DNA from: Streptomyces sp. 3214.6
GTDB lineage: Bacteria > Actinomycetota > Actinomycetes > Streptomycetales > Streptomycetaceae
NCBI RefSeq assembly: GCF_900129855.1
Contig: NZ_LT670819.1
Span: forward strand, 3,658,001 to 3,722,000
Direction of reading: 5' to 3'
Length of the DNA: 64,000 nt
The notes under the pieces: model-generated
The model's database searches: none
Told to the model about the DNA's origin: nothing
What the model saw: the letters and a program-made list of their open reading frames with translations, nothing else
Shown: piece by piece, positions 1 through 8,708 of the stretch
How positions within the stretch are numbered: position 1 is the first letter of the stretch
Layout of the letters: every line of letters starts with the position of its first letter
Program-made: the position numbers and the translations under genes

Positions 1-552
1 GTGGGCGACGAGCGCCTGGTGGACCACGTCGGCCGCACGGTCCGGGAGTCGGCGACCCGGCGGGACGAGGAGCCCTGGACGACGGCCCGCCGCCTGCTCC
101 TGGAGGACCGGCTGGCCCCGACGATCCTCCAGCACGTGGGCCACGAGGAGAACGTCCGCACGATCATGCGCCACCGCGTCCACACGGGCGGCTCGGACGG
201 CGTCCTGGTCGGCGCCAAGCCGCATCCGCGCGCCTACGGCACGTTCCCGCACTATCTCGGCCGCTACGCGCGGGAGTTGGGGATCCTGTCGCTGGAGGAG
301 TGCGTGTCCCATCTGACCGGCCGCCCGGCGGCCCGGCTGCGTCTGCCCGACCGTGGTCTGATCCGCGAGGGCCACCGCGCCGACCTGGTCCTGTTCGACG
401 CGGGCACGGTGGCGGCGGGCTCGACCTACGAAGCCCCCCGCACGCTCCCGACGGGCATCCCGCACGTCCTGATCGACGGCCGCTTCGTCATCGAGGACGG
501 CAGGCGCACGGATGTGCTGGCGGGGCGGGCGGTCCGTCGCAGTCCCGTGTGA
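1..552 (+). CDS. N-acyl-D-amino-acid deacylase family protein, C-terminal part (cut by window edge)
   Basis: The window opens inside this gene; 183 residues and the stop codon are visible. The fragment matches the end of the D-aminoacylase branch of the amidohydrolase superfamily, zinc enzymes that release the acyl group from N-acyl-D-amino acids. The conserved GGSDG segment and HPRAYGTFP, near residues 63-80, carry the aspartate and the conserved loop of that family. They are followed by the usual C-terminal beta-sandwich wording (IREGHRADLVLFD, then a repeated HVLIDGRFVIEDG strand). No signal peptide can be judged because the start is missing. The exact substrate (D-amino acid, D-glutamate or another) cannot be told from this part. 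Confidence 0.8.
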   Translation: MGDERLVDHVGRTVRESATRRDEEPWTTARRLLLEDRLAPTILQHVGHEENVRTIMRHRVHTGGSDGVLVGAKPHPRAYGTFPHYLGRYARELGILSLEECVSHLTGRPAARLRLPDRGLIREGHRADLVLFDAGTVAAGSTYEAPRTLPTGIPHVLIDGRFVIEDGRRTDVLAGRAVRRSPV

Positions 553-574
553 CGGAACGCCCCTCCGCTCAGCC

Positions 575-1474
575 TTACGGCTTGGGCAGGACGCACCCGC
601 TCGCGCTCAGGTTGAGCTGGTTGCCGGTCGTGAAGCAGGCCGGGATCTGGTAGATCTCCTGGGCGTAGTTGATGCCCTCACGGACGACGACGTTGCCGCT
701 CGCGTCGACCTCGCACGGGTTGTTCTCGGTGCAGCGCTGGCCGTCCTCGTTGCCCGTGTTGTTGACGGCGACGACCTTGCCGGTGGACTGGTCGATCACC
801 GGCGAGCCCGAGGTGCCGCCGATGGTCTGGCAGGCGGAGGTGTAACGGACCGAGTCCTTCCAGGTCCAGTCGCCCTCCTTCAGGCGGTACACGAACCCGT
901 CGATGTTGCAGTTGTAGAGCCTCTTCCAGTAGCCGGAGGCCACGGTGATGGCGGTGCCGGCGGTCGGGTGCGTGTCCTGCACGGTCAGCGCGGAGATCCC
1001 GTAGGAGCTCCTGATCGCCGCGTAGGTGCTGGTGAGCTGGTAGATCGACACGTCGGTGTCGGTCATCGTCCCGTAGGCGAGCTTGCTGGCGCGCAGGGTC
1101 GCCACCTTGCTGCCGGCGGAGTTGAGCAGGCTGAAGGTCCGGCTGGACGACTGGTTGACGAGCACCTCGCCCGGCTGCGGGAAGCCGGTCGACAGGCAGT
1201 GGCCGTTGGAGAGCACCAGCGCCGGGGCGGTGTCCAGGGAGTTCGGGAAGCGGATGACCGAGCCGGAGCAGTTGCTGAGCGCGACGGTCCCGGCGAGGTT
1301 GACGGCCTTGAGCGTGGGCGCGGCCGTCCTGGTGGCCGCGGTGGTGTCCGCCCTGACCGCGATCGTGGAAGCCGAGGCGGCGGGGGCCGCGCTCACCGGC
1401 GCGGCGACCGCGGGCGCCGCGCCCGCCCCGGCGATGGCCAGGGCGAAGAACGCGGCGACGAGAGGCTTTCTCAT
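575..1474 (-). CDS. Secreted trypsin-like serine protease
   Basis: 299 residues. An Ala-rich Sec signal peptide (MRKPLVAAFFALAIAGAGAA) ends near residue 25. It is followed by a propeptide-like stretch and a chymotrypsin-fold domain. The catalytic His lies in LSNGHCL and the catalytic Ser in GGTSGSPVI. Paired cysteines (NCSG, NCNID, SACQT, RCTENNPCEVD) suggest disulfides in an exported enzyme. A GAGGGG ribosome site precedes the ATG. A perfect 10+10 bp inverted repeat lies 24-48 bp upstream. The gene faces the D-aminoacylase end with only 22 bp between. The substrate is unknown; a housekeeping extracellular protease is the likely role. Confidence 0.85.
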   Translation of the reverse strand: MRKPLVAAFFALAIAGAGAAPAVAAPVSAAPAASASTIAVRADTTAATRTAAPTLKAVNLAGTVALSNCSGSVIRFPNSLDTAPALVLSNGHCLSTGFPQPGEVLVNQSSSRTFSLLNSAGSKVATLRASKLAYGTMTDTDVSIYQLTSTYAAIRSSYGISALTVQDTHPTAGTAITVASGYWKRLYNCNIDGFVYRLKEGDWTWKDSVRYTSACQTIGGTSGSPVIDQSTGKVVAVNNTGNEDGQRCTENNPCEVDASGNVVVREGINYAQEIYQIPACFTTGNQLNLSASGCVLPKP

Positions 1475-1497
1475 GTGGGGGTCCCCTCTTACGACAA

Positions 1498-1522
1498 GGC
1501 GACCGGAGATCTTCCGGTCGCC
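1498..1522. promoter_or_regulatory. 25-bp inverted repeat upstream of the secreted protease
   Basis: Perfect 10-bp arms (GGCGACCGGA and its complement) flank a 5-bp centre, 24 bp upstream of the protease start. It could be an operator for a repressor or a hairpin in the 5' untranslated mRNA. Position and symmetry are seen directly; the function is inferred. Confidence 0.4.
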
Positions 1523-1664
1523 CGCTGTTGTGTCGCTGTTTTGTCATGCGCATTGTTAGTGTCGGAAGAGGAGAGATCAAGGGTCTGTTTTCAGCCGCGG
1601 GCACAGGGGCCACGGCCGCACGCCCGAGCCCTCGCATGGCGAGGCCGACCCGCGCGGGCCCATC

Positions 1665-2180
1665 GTGGAAGGGACTCTCCGCGCCCATCGCGCCCCGTCG
1701 CCCGAACAGCCGGATCTGCGCCGCCTGGTCGACCTGACGGCGTTGCACTGGGACCCCCTGGTCCCCGGCGAGAGCGGCCTGGAGATCGGCGCGACATGCA
1801 CCGTCCGCGACCTCCACGCCTTCGCGCCGCCGGACGACTGGATCGCGGGCCCACTCTTCGCGACGAGCTGCGGGGCCTTCCTGTCCTCGTTCAAGGTGTG
1901 GAACTCGGCGACCGTCGGCGGCAACATCTGCATGTCCCTGTCCGCCGGCCCGATGATCACCCTGACGGTCGCGCTCGACGCACGGTACGAACTGTGGGCT
2001 CCCGACGGGACCACCCGCACCGTCGACGCCCTCGACTTCGTCACCGGGGACCACCGCAACGTGCTGGCTCCCGGGGAGATCCTGCGGCGCATCGACATCC
2101 CGGCCCACGCGGGACCCTGCCCTGACCGTGCCGGGACACAGCCTGGGGCGAAACCCGCCCTCACAGGGCAATACACCTAG
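1665..2180 (+). pseudogene. Truncated FAD-binding subunit of a molybdopterin dehydrogenase (xanthine dehydrogenase-like)
   Basis: About 145 residues from LRRLVDLTALHWDP to ILRRIDIPAHA match the middle of FAD-binding subunits of the xanthine/CO dehydrogenase family, including the motif NSATVGGNICMSLSAGPM that contacts FAD. Intact members have about 280-300 residues. Here the N-terminal FAD loop (usually LAGGT) and the C-terminal third are missing, replaced by unrelated short sequence. No large molybdenum subunit or 2Fe-2S subunit is adjacent. A remnant of a deleted operon is the simplest reading; the GTG at 1665 is only the first start in frame. It is unlikely to make a working enzyme. Confidence 0.7.
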
Positions 2181-2187
2181 GACGGCC

Positions 2188-2808
2188 CTAGCGCCGTTTG
2201 ACGCCTCCGCGCCCGTGCCCGCGGCCGCCGTTCCCGGCCGTGGCGGTGGGGCTGGTCGGCGTGGGGGTCCGGGAGGCGGCGGTGGACGACGGCGTCGCAC
2301 TTGTGCCGGGGCCGGTGCCGGTGACCGTGCTCGGTGAGGGGCTCGCCGGGGCGGCGGAGGCCGAGGGCGACGTCTCGGCCGGGGCGGCGGCCGACTCCGG
2401 CCGAGGGGTGCCGGACGCGCTCCGCGTGCCCCCCGCCGCCGTCGGCGGCGCCGACCCCTCGTCCGGCCGTTCGGTACGCGTCTCCCCGCTCTTCGCGCCG
2501 CCGGACGACCAACCTGCGTACCCGGCGATCGCCGCGGCCAGCCAGACCGCCCCGACGGCGACGATCACCCGGCGTGAACGCCAGCCACCCGTCCGGCGTG
2601 CGGCGCGCCGGCGGTCCGCGCGACCGCCCGGCTCCGCCCGGGCCGGGGCGAGACGGGGCAGCTCGGTCGTCTCGTCGTAGGCGTTCTCCCAGCCGTGCGC
2701 GGCCGCCGGGTCCCGGTACTCCTCGTACGAGGCCGGGTCGGCGGCCTCGTACGGGTGGTACACGTTCGGCCGCACCCGGGGTACGGCGTTCTCGCCTGGC
2801 GTCGACAT
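2188..2808 (-). CDS. Single-pass membrane protein with Ser/Thr/Pro-rich outer tail
   Basis: 206 residues if begun at the ATG at 2808 (MSTPGENAVPRV). A further in-frame ATG at 2868 would add 20 residues, but these look unlike a protein start. The first ~80 residues are polar and acidic (YHPYEAADPASYEEYRDP). One membrane helix follows (IVAVGAVWLAAAIAGYAGW), then about 100 residues rich in Ala, Ser, Thr, Pro and Gly, and a basic end (GRGGVKRR). The N-in topology and low-complexity tail suggest a cell-surface or wall-spanning protein. No catalytic domain is recognisable. Confidence 0.6.
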   Translation of the reverse strand: MSTPGENAVPRVRPNVYHPYEAADPASYEEYRDPAAAHGWENAYDETTELPRLAPARAEPGGRADRRRAARRTGGWRSRRVIVAVGAVWLAAAIAGYAGWSSGGAKSGETRTERPDEGSAPPTAAGGTRSASGTPRPESAAAPAETSPSASAAPASPSPSTVTGTGPGTSATPSSTAASRTPTPTSPTATAGNGGRGHGRGGVKRR

Positions 2809-2933
2809 GGGCGCGGATTGTAGGGACAGGTGTGGCCCGTGGGACAGCCACCGGCGATAAGCGTGCAAAACACCCGTCTCACGTGGCGGAAAACACCCCC
2901 CGGCACGCGTTACCGAGCCGTAAGCTCCCAGAC

Positions 2934-4145
2934 ATGCAGGTGATCCAGTCGACCAAGCTCGCCAACGTCTGTTACGAGATCCGGGGCCCGGTTCTCGAGG
3001 AGGCGATGCGCCTGGAAGCGGCTGGTCACCGCATCCTCAAGCTGAACACCGGCAACCCGGCCGCCTTCGGCTTCGAGGCCCCGCCGGAGATCCTGGAGGA
3101 CATCCTCCGCAACGTCTCCTCGGCGCACGGCTACGGCGACGCGAAGGGCCTGCTGGCCGCGCGCAGGGCCGTCGTGATGCACAACCAGACACTCGGCATA
3201 GAGACGGACGTCGAGCACGTCTTCATCGGCAACGGCGTCTCCGAGCTGATCGTCATGGCGATGCAGGCGCTGCTGGACGACGGGGACGAGGTCCTCGTAC
3301 CCGCGCCCGACTACCCGCTGTGGACCGCCGCCGTCTCGCTCTCCGGCGGCACCGCCGTGCACTACCGGTGCGACGAGCAGGCGGACTGGATGCCCGACCT
3401 CGCGGACGTCGAGCGGAAGGTCACCGACCGTACCAAGGCGATCGTCATCATCAACCCGAACAACCCGACGGGCGCCGTGTACGACGAGGCGATGGTCCGC
3501 GGGCTGACCGACATCGCGCGTCGGCACAACCTCCTGGTCTGCTCGGACGAGATCTACGACAAGATCCTCTACGACGGCGCCACGCACACCCCGACCGCCA
3601 AGGTCGCCCCGGACCTGCTCACCCTCACCTTCAACGGCATGTCGAAGGCGTACCGGGTGGCCGGCTACCGGGTCGGCTGGATGTCGATCTCCGGGCCGCG
3701 GGCACACGCCGACTCCTACATCGAGGGCCTGACGATCCTGGCGAACATGCGGCTGTGCGCGAACATGCCGGGGCAGCACGGCGTGGTCGCCGCGCTCAGC
3801 GGGCGGCAGACCATCAACGACCTGGTGCTGCCGGGCGGGCGGCTCAAGGAGCAGATGGACACGGCGTACGAGCTGCTCACGCAGATTCCGGGGGTGAGCT
3901 GCGTGCGGCCGAAGGGGGCGCTGTATCTCTTCCCGCGCCTCGACCCCACCGTCTTCAAGATCAAGGACGACCGGCGGATGGTCCTGGACCTGCTCCGCCA
4001 GGAGAAGATCATGGTCGTCCAGGGCACCGGGTTCAACTGGCCGGAGCCGGACCACTTCCGGGTCGTCACCCTGCCGACGGCGACGGACCTGCGGGACGCG
4101 GTGGGCCGGATCGGCCGCTTCCTGGACGGCTACGGCCAGCCGTAG
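2934..4145 (+). CDS. PLP-dependent aminotransferase, AlaA-like (glutamate-pyruvate)
   Basis: 403 residues, nearly the same length as E. coli AlaA (YfbQ, 405), which makes alanine from pyruvate and glutamate. It is a class I fold-type I aminotransferase. Visible motifs are NPNNPTGAVY (pyridine-ring and substrate contacts), CSDEIYD (Asp that binds the PLP nitrogen), and FNGMSKAYRVAGYRVGW with the Schiff-base Lys in SKAYR. The ATG at 2934 fits the family N-terminus (MQVIQSTKLANVCYEIRGPV). It is probably cytosolic and transcribed alone. Specificity for alanine is inferred from whole-length resemblance. Confidence 0.88.
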   Translation: MQVIQSTKLANVCYEIRGPVLEEAMRLEAAGHRILKLNTGNPAAFGFEAPPEILEDILRNVSSAHGYGDAKGLLAARRAVVMHNQTLGIETDVEHVFIGNGVSELIVMAMQALLDDGDEVLVPAPDYPLWTAAVSLSGGTAVHYRCDEQADWMPDLADVERKVTDRTKAIVIINPNNPTGAVYDEAMVRGLTDIARRHNLLVCSDEIYDKILYDGATHTPTAKVAPDLLTLTFNGMSKAYRVAGYRVGWMSISGPRAHADSYIEGLTILANMRLCANMPGQHGVVAALSGRQTINDLVLPGGRLKEQMDTAYELLTQIPGVSCVRPKGALYLFPRLDPTVFKIKDDRRMVLDLLRQEKIMVVQGTGFNWPEPDHFRVVTLPTATDLRDAVGRIGRFLDGYGQP

Positions 4146-4208
4146 CCGCGGCTGCGGGGCACGACTCCAGGACTCCGAGACGACTCCACCTTAGACGAAA
4201 TCCAATGT

Positions 4209-4242
4209 AGGATGGTTTCCTGAGATCACAGGAGGCCATCCT
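4209..4242 (+). promoter_or_regulatory. Hairpin covering the ribosome binding site of the 150-aa gene
   Basis: A 14-bp stem (12 Watson-Crick and two G-U pairs) with a 6-base loop. The right arm is CAGGAGGCCATCCT, so the AGGAGG Shine-Dalgarno at 4230-4235 is fully paired and the stem ends one base before the ATG at 4244. Just upstream, 4200-4213, is a second small inverted repeat (ATCC-N6-GGAT). A translational switch or an operator are both possible. Confidence 0.55.
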
Positions 4243-4243
4243 C

Positions 4244-4696
4244 ATGTACGAACCGATCCGCACGCCTTCTTCCCGAGGGTCTGCCCACATCGCGATGGCC
4301 GGCACGTCCTCCGACTTCCCCCACCGTTCCCGCGAGGAGGAGCTGGACATCCAGCTCGCCGGTCATCTCGCGGCGCTGCTCGCCGTCACCGACGAGCTGC
4401 AGGCGACGGCCCCGTCCGACGACCTGGACACCGCGGGCACCCGGCTCGCGCAGCAGGTGGCCCGGCTGCGGGGAGGGCGGACACCGGTCCGCTCGGCCCC
4501 TCGCCCCACCGCCCCGGCGCAGCCGCACCTCACGGCCCTGCACGAGCGGGCGCACGCCCTGGCGGGCCGGGCACTCCTCGTCGCCGCGTCCCGCGCGGAC
4601 ACCGCGTCGGCGATCCTCGCGGCCCGGCGCATGGACGCGCACGCCGCGGCACTGGTGGAGAACGCGGAGAACAAGGAACTGAGCACCGCCGGCTGA
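4244..4696 (+). CDS. Conserved actinobacterial protein of unknown function (150 aa)
   Basis: 150 residues, soluble, with no membrane segment. After a short polar N-terminus it is helical (EEELDIQLAGHLAALLAVTDELQ), has a proline-rich linker in the middle (PVRSAPRPTAPAQPH) and a second Ala-rich helical part (ERAHALAGRALLVAASRADTASAILAARRMDAHAAAL). I do not recognise a named domain. An excellent AGGAGG ribosome site sits 8 bp before the ATG but is locked in a long hairpin. Terminator-like hairpins follow the stop at 4698 and 4723, so it appears to be a single-gene unit. Confidence 0.7.
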   Translation: MYEPIRTPSSRGSAHIAMAGTSSDFPHRSREEELDIQLAGHLAALLAVTDELQATAPSDDLDTAGTRLAQQVARLRGGRTPVRSAPRPTAPAQPHLTALHERAHALAGRALLVAASRADTASAILAARRMDAHAAALVENAENKELSTAG

Positions 4697-4697
4697 C

Positions 4698-4760
4698 TCC
4701 CCTTCGGGGGACCATGAACGGCCCCGGTCCGCGTGCACCCGCAGCGACGCGCGGACCGGG
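4698..4760 (+). terminator. Double hairpin after the 150-aa gene
   Basis: Immediately after the stop codon is TCCCC-TTCG-GGGGA (4698-4711), a stem capped by a stable UUCG tetraloop. A second perfect 11-bp stem follows, CCCGGTCCGCG at 4723-4733 pairing with 4750-4760. There is no T run, as is usual for Streptomyces terminators. Confidence 0.5.
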
Positions 4761-4895
4761 CGCCACACACTGCGTTGGCCTGAACCGCGACGCCCGCCCC
4801 GCGCCCCTTGGGAGTTGCAGTGCCGGGGCCGTTGCGTCACCCCCCGTTCACCCGGACCGCCCAGGAATGTGGGGTTCCGGGAGCACGCTCCACCT

Positions 4896-5960
4896 GTGAG
4901 ACGAATCGCAGGAATCGTCCTCGCTGTGCTGCTGATGGCGGGTGTGGTGGTCGCCGTCGTCGCGGGGCGCAGTGATGAGGACAAGGGCACGGCAACGAAG
5001 ACCGTGCGGATGGTGATCGGGTCGGAGAAGGCGGAGTTCTTCGCGGATCCCGACGTGGTGAAGGCCCTCGCCGCCAAGGGCTACACCGTCAAGGCCGAGA
5101 CCTCCGGGTCCTGGGCCATGGAGGGCCTGGACCTCAAGGGCTTCGACCTCGCCTTCCCCAGCAGCCAGGCGCCCGCCGTCGAGCTCGCCGCGAAGTACAA
5201 GGTGACGGGGACGCTACCCCGCCCCTTCTACTCGCCCCTCGTCGTCGTGGCGCACAAGAGCGCCGCCGGAGTGCTCGCCGGCAACGGTCTGGCCACGCTC
5301 GACGCCGCCCACCGCGGCACGCTGAAAATGGCGCCCTATCTCGACGCGGCCCGCGCCGACCGGACCTGGCAGCAGCTCAAGGGCGCTGGGAAATACGGGG
5401 AGTTGACAGGAACTCTCTACCTCTCCAGCACCGACCCGGAGACCTCCAACTCCGGCGCCCTCTACCTCGCCGCCGCGTCCTACGTCGCAGCCGGCGGCAA
5501 GGTGGTCGCCAGCGACGCCGACATCGGGCGCACGGCGCCCCTGCTGAAGAAGCTGGTGAGCGTCCAGGGCGCCCAGCAGTCCAGCACGGACGCGGCGTTC
5601 CGGGACTTCGTCAGCGGCGCCGGCAACCCGCTCGTCTGGGTCTACGAGTCGCAGGTCGCCTCGCTTCTGGCGGGCGGGCAGCAGCCGGACGACCTGGTGG
5701 TCCTCTACCCGGACACCACCGTCAACAGCGACCACACCGCCGTCCCGCTCACCGAGAACGGCGCGGCTCTCGCCGAACTCCTCTCCAGCGACCCGCGGTT
5801 GCGCACGCTGGAGATCCGGCACGGGTTCCGCCCGCAGGGCGTCACCGCCGAGTTCGCCTCGGCCACCACCTACCTCAAGCAGCAACTGACCGGCGTCCGC
5901 CAGGCGCCCGTGCCCACCTCCACGGTGCTGCACGAGCTGGCGCGACGGGCGCGCGGATAG
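4896..5960 (+). CDS. Membrane-anchored extracellular solute-binding protein, first gene of TelA/VWA operon
   Basis: 354 residues from the GTG at 4896. An uncleaved or weakly cleaved N-terminal hydrophobic segment (IAGIVLAVLLMAGVVVAVVAG) is followed by a periplasmic-binding-protein fold resembling the SBP_bac_11 family. Typical segments are VRMVIGSEKAEFFADPDV near the start, LAFPSSQAPAVELA, LYLSSTDPETSNSGALYLAA (ligand-site Ser/Asn) and ITENG-like strand near the end. There is no lipobox Cys. No ABC permease or ATPase gene is nearby, so classical uptake is unlikely. TelA follows after 13 bp and the third gene carries a second SBP domain, so the operon probably works as a sensing or envelope-stress module. 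The start has no clear ribosome site and the true start could differ. Confidence 0.72.
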   Translation: MRRIAGIVLAVLLMAGVVVAVVAGRSDEDKGTATKTVRMVIGSEKAEFFADPDVVKALAAKGYTVKAETSGSWAMEGLDLKGFDLAFPSSQAPAVELAAKYKVTGTLPRPFYSPLVVVAHKSAAGVLAGNGLATLDAAHRGTLKMAPYLDAARADRTWQQLKGAGKYGELTGTLYLSSTDPETSNSGALYLAAASYVAAGGKVVASDADIGRTAPLLKKLVSVQGAQQSSTDAAFRDFVSGAGNPLVWVYESQVASLLAGGQQPDDLVVLYPDTTVNSDHTAVPLTENGAALAELLSSDPRLRTLEIRHGFRPQGVTAEFASATTYLKQQLTGVRQAPVPTSTVLHELARRARG

Positions 5961-5973
5961 GGGGACACAGCAC

Positions 5974-7143
5974 ATGACCGACGACACCTTCACCCTCACC
6001 CCGCCCGAGGCGGTCGCCGCCGTGCCGCGGGAGAAGGCCGGCGGGCTCGTCCCCGTCGACGACTCCGTCCGTACGGACATGGCCACCAAGGCCGCCGCCT
6101 ACGTCGAGGGGCTCGCCGCGCTCGACGCCCGCTCGCCCGAGTTCGCGGGCAAGGTCGGCGAGATCACCGCGCTCGGCGCCGGTGAGATGCGCACGGCCGC
6201 CGCGCAGTCCAACCGCATGCTGGAGCGGACCATCAGGAGCCTGCCGGACAAGGGCGGGGACGCCCAGTCGCAGGTCGCCGGCTCGCTCGTCGAACTGCGG
6301 CGGGTGGTCGAGGACCTGGACCCGCGTGAGCTGCCGGCCTCCAAGGGACGGAAGTTCCTGTCCCGGCTGCCCGGCGGCAACAGACTGCGCGATCACGTCG
6401 CCAAGTACGCCTCGGCGCAGGGCACGTTGAACAAGATCGTGGGCTCGCTGCGCGGCGGCCAGGACGAACTGCGGCGCGACAACGCGGCGTTGCAGACCGA
6501 GCGCGTCCGGCTGTGGGAGACCATGGGCAAGCTCCAGGAGTACGTCGTGCTGACCGACGCCCTGGACCGGGCCGTCGAGCAGCAGATCGCCGGCGCCGAG
6601 GCCACCGACCCGGAGCGGGCCGACAGTCTGCGCGCCGACGTTCTGTTCCCGGTCCGGCAGAAGCACCAGGACCTGCTCACCCAGCTCGCGGTGTGCGCGC
6701 AGGGCTACCTCGCCATGGACGTCGTACGACGCAACAACGACGAGCTGATCAAGGGCGTCGACCGGGCCGCCACGACCACGGTGTCGGCGCTGCGGATCTC
6801 CGTGATGCTGGCGTCCGCGCTCGACAACCAGAAAAAGGTGATCGAGCAGGTCAACGCGCTGCGCGGGACCACCGAGGACCTCATCCGGGGCAACGCGGAG
6901 ATGCTGGCGACGCAGAGCGGGGAGATCCAGCGGATCGCCGCCGACCCGGCCGTCGGCGCCGAGACCCTGCGCTCCGCCTTCCAGCAGATCTACCGCACCC
7001 TCGACGCCATCGACACCTACAAGGTGCAGGCGACCGAGGCGATGGCGGTGACGGTGGAGAACCTGACGGCCGAGCTCCAGCAGGCGAGCACCTACCTGGA
7101 CCGCAGCCGCTCGCGCGGCGCGCTGGAAGGCGGGCTCGCATGA
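5974..7143 (+). CDS. Toxic-anion-resistance TelA family protein
   Basis: 389 residues, matching the TelA/KlaA family. Members are long alpha-helical cytosolic proteins named for plasmid tellurite resistance, and are now known mainly from general envelope or oxidative stress clusters. Hallmarks are VEDLDPRELP, KFLSRLPGGNRLRDHVAKYASAQGTLNKIVGSLRGGQDELRRDNA, and the repeated coiled-coil middle (TTTVSALRISVMLASALDNQKKVIEQVNALRGTTEDLIRGNAEMLATQ). Its stop overlaps the next start by 4 bp (ATGA), so the pair is translationally coupled. No TerD or TerC genes are present. Tellurite resistance itself should not be assumed. Confidence 0.85.
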   Translation: MTDDTFTLTPPEAVAAVPREKAGGLVPVDDSVRTDMATKAAAYVEGLAALDARSPEFAGKVGEITALGAGEMRTAAAQSNRMLERTIRSLPDKGGDAQSQVAGSLVELRRVVEDLDPRELPASKGRKFLSRLPGGNRLRDHVAKYASAQGTLNKIVGSLRGGQDELRRDNAALQTERVRLWETMGKLQEYVVLTDALDRAVEQQIAGAEATDPERADSLRADVLFPVRQKHQDLLTQLAVCAQGYLAMDVVRRNNDELIKGVDRAATTTVSALRISVMLASALDNQKKVIEQVNALRGTTEDLIRGNAEMLATQSGEIQRIAADPAVGAETLRSAFQQIYRTLDAIDTYKVQATEAMAVTVENLTAELQQASTYLDRSRSRGALEGGLA

Positions 7144-8708
7144 GGCAGCCTCTCCTGCCTCTCCGGCCCCTGCGGCCCCTGCGGCCCCTCCTCGCGGTGA
7201 CGGCTTTCGCCCTCCTGCTGACCGCGTGCTCCGCCGAGGACGACGCCAAGGATCCCGACGCCCCGCGGCCCGGCACCCTGCGGGTCCTCGCCTCCAGCGA
7301 GCTGAGCGACATGACCCCGGTCCTGGAACAGGTCCGCAAGGACACCGGCGTCACGATCCGGCCCACCTACATGGGCACCCTGGACGCCGTGAACCTGCTG
7401 GCGAAGGGCGGCACGGACGGGAAGTACGACGCCGTGTGGCTGTCCTCCGACGACTATCTGCGGCTGCGGCCCGACGCGGCGAAGAAGGTCGTCTCGGAAA
7501 CGCCGATCATGTCCAGCCCGGTGGCTCTCGGCGTGAAGAGCAGCACCCTCAACTCCCTTGGCTGGAAGGCCGATCACGTCACCTGGACGCAGATCGAGAG
7601 GGCCGTCCAGGACGGGAGGCTCACCTACGGCATGACCGACCCCGCCCGCTCCAACTCCGGGTTCTCCACGCTGATCTCGGTCGCCTCGGCGCTCTCGGGA
7701 GCACAGTCGGCGCTCACGGACGCGGACGTCACCAAGGCGACCCCGCGGCTGCGGGAGTTCTTCAAGGGGCAGCAGCTGACCTCGGGGTCGTCGGGCTGGC
7801 TGGCAGCCGCCTACACCCGGCGCGGTGACGTCGACGCGCTGCTCAACTACGAGTCGGTCCTCAAGGGCATCCCGGGGCTGACGGTCGTCCGCCCCACCGA
7901 CGGCGTCGTCACCGCCGACTACCCGCTCTCCTCCCTCGCCTCGACCGACACGACGGCCCGGGACAACGTCAGGCGGGTCACCGACGCACTGCGCACGGAG
8001 GCCGTCCAGCGGCTGATCACCGCCAGGACCCACCGTCGCCCGGTCGTCGCCTCCGTACCGCCCGCGCCCGGACTCGACACCGCGCGCCGGCGCGAACTGC
8101 CCTTCCCGGGCAGCCGTTCCGTCGCCGACAGGCTGCTCGACGCCTATGAGAACAAGCTGCGCCGCCCCTCACGGACCGTGTACGTCCTCGACACCTCCGG
8201 CTCGATGGAGGGCGACCGGCTGCGCCGTCTGAAGGACGCCCTCAGCGACCTCACCGGCGACTTCCGGGACCGCGAGGAGGTGACGCTGATGCCGTTCGGG
8301 TCGGACGTGAAGAGCGTCGCCACGCATGTCGTGAGCCCCTCCGACCCGGACGCCGGGCTCGCCGCGATCCGCAAGGACACCGGGCAGCTGCGGGCCGACG
8401 GCGAGACCGCGATCTACACCTCGCTGGAGAAGGCCTACGACCATCTGGGCACGGGCCGGGACACCTTCACCTCCATCGTGCTGATGACAGACGGCGAGAA
8501 CACCAAGGGCGACGACGCCGACGACTTCGACGCCTTCTACCGCGGGCTCGGCGCCGGCCGGCGGGACATCCCCGTCTTCCCCATCCTGTTCGGCGACTCC
8601 GACCGCTCGGAGCTGGAGCACATCGCCGAGCTGACCGGCGGCCGGCTCTTCGACGCCCAGAAGGGCTCGTTGGACGGCGCCTTCGAGGAGATCCGTGGCT
8701 ACCAGTAG
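7140..8708 (+). CDS. Lipoprotein with solute-binding domain and von Willebrand factor A domain
   Basis: 522 residues. A signal peptide with Leu/Pro repeats ends in the lipobox LLLTACSAED, so it is a lipoprotein on the outer face. Residues ~40-310 form a substrate-binding-protein domain (GTLRVLASSELSDMTPVLEQ). Residues ~340-515 form a VWA domain with a complete MIDAS site: VYVLDTSGSM (Asp351 onward) and LMTDGENTKGDD. SBP-VWA fusions occur mostly in Actinobacteria and their ligands are not established. The start overlaps the telA stop and the next gene begins inside its 3' end, indicating one tightly coupled operon of four genes. Confidence 0.8.
   Translation: MRQPLLPLRPLRPLRPLLAVTAFALLLTACSAEDDAKDPDAPRPGTLRVLASSELSDMTPVLEQVRKDTGVTIRPTYMGTLDAVNLLAKGGTDGKYDAVWLSSDDYLRLRPDAAKKVVSETPIMSSPVALGVKSSTLNSLGWKADHVTWTQIERAVQDGRLTYGMTDPARSNSGFSTLISVASALSGAQSALTDADVTKATPRLREFFKGQQLTSGSSGWLAAAYTRRGDVDALLNYESVLKGIPGLTVVRPTDGVVTADYPLSSLASTDTTARDNVRRVTDALRTEAVQRLITARTHRRPVVASVPPAPGLDTARRRELPFPGSRSVADRLLDAYENKLRRPSRTVYVLDTSGSMEGDRLRRLKDALSDLTGDFRDREEVTLMPFGSDVKSVATHVVSPSDPDAGLAAIRKDTGQLRADGETAIYTSLEKAYDHLGTGRDTFTSIVLMTDGENTKGDDADDFDAFYRGLGAGRRDIPVFPILFGDSDRSELEHIAELTGGRLFDAQKGSLDGAFEEIRGYQ

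Noticed and set aside
678..2300. Long minus-strand open frame (540 aa) over the protease gene
   Set aside because: Shadow frame of GC-rich coding DNA; Arg/Pro/Gly-rich with no domain, and the protease frame has full motifs.
5974..7143. Tellurite resistance as the function of the TelA operon
   Set aside because: The name is historical; no terBCDE-type partners are present and the operon context points elsewhere.
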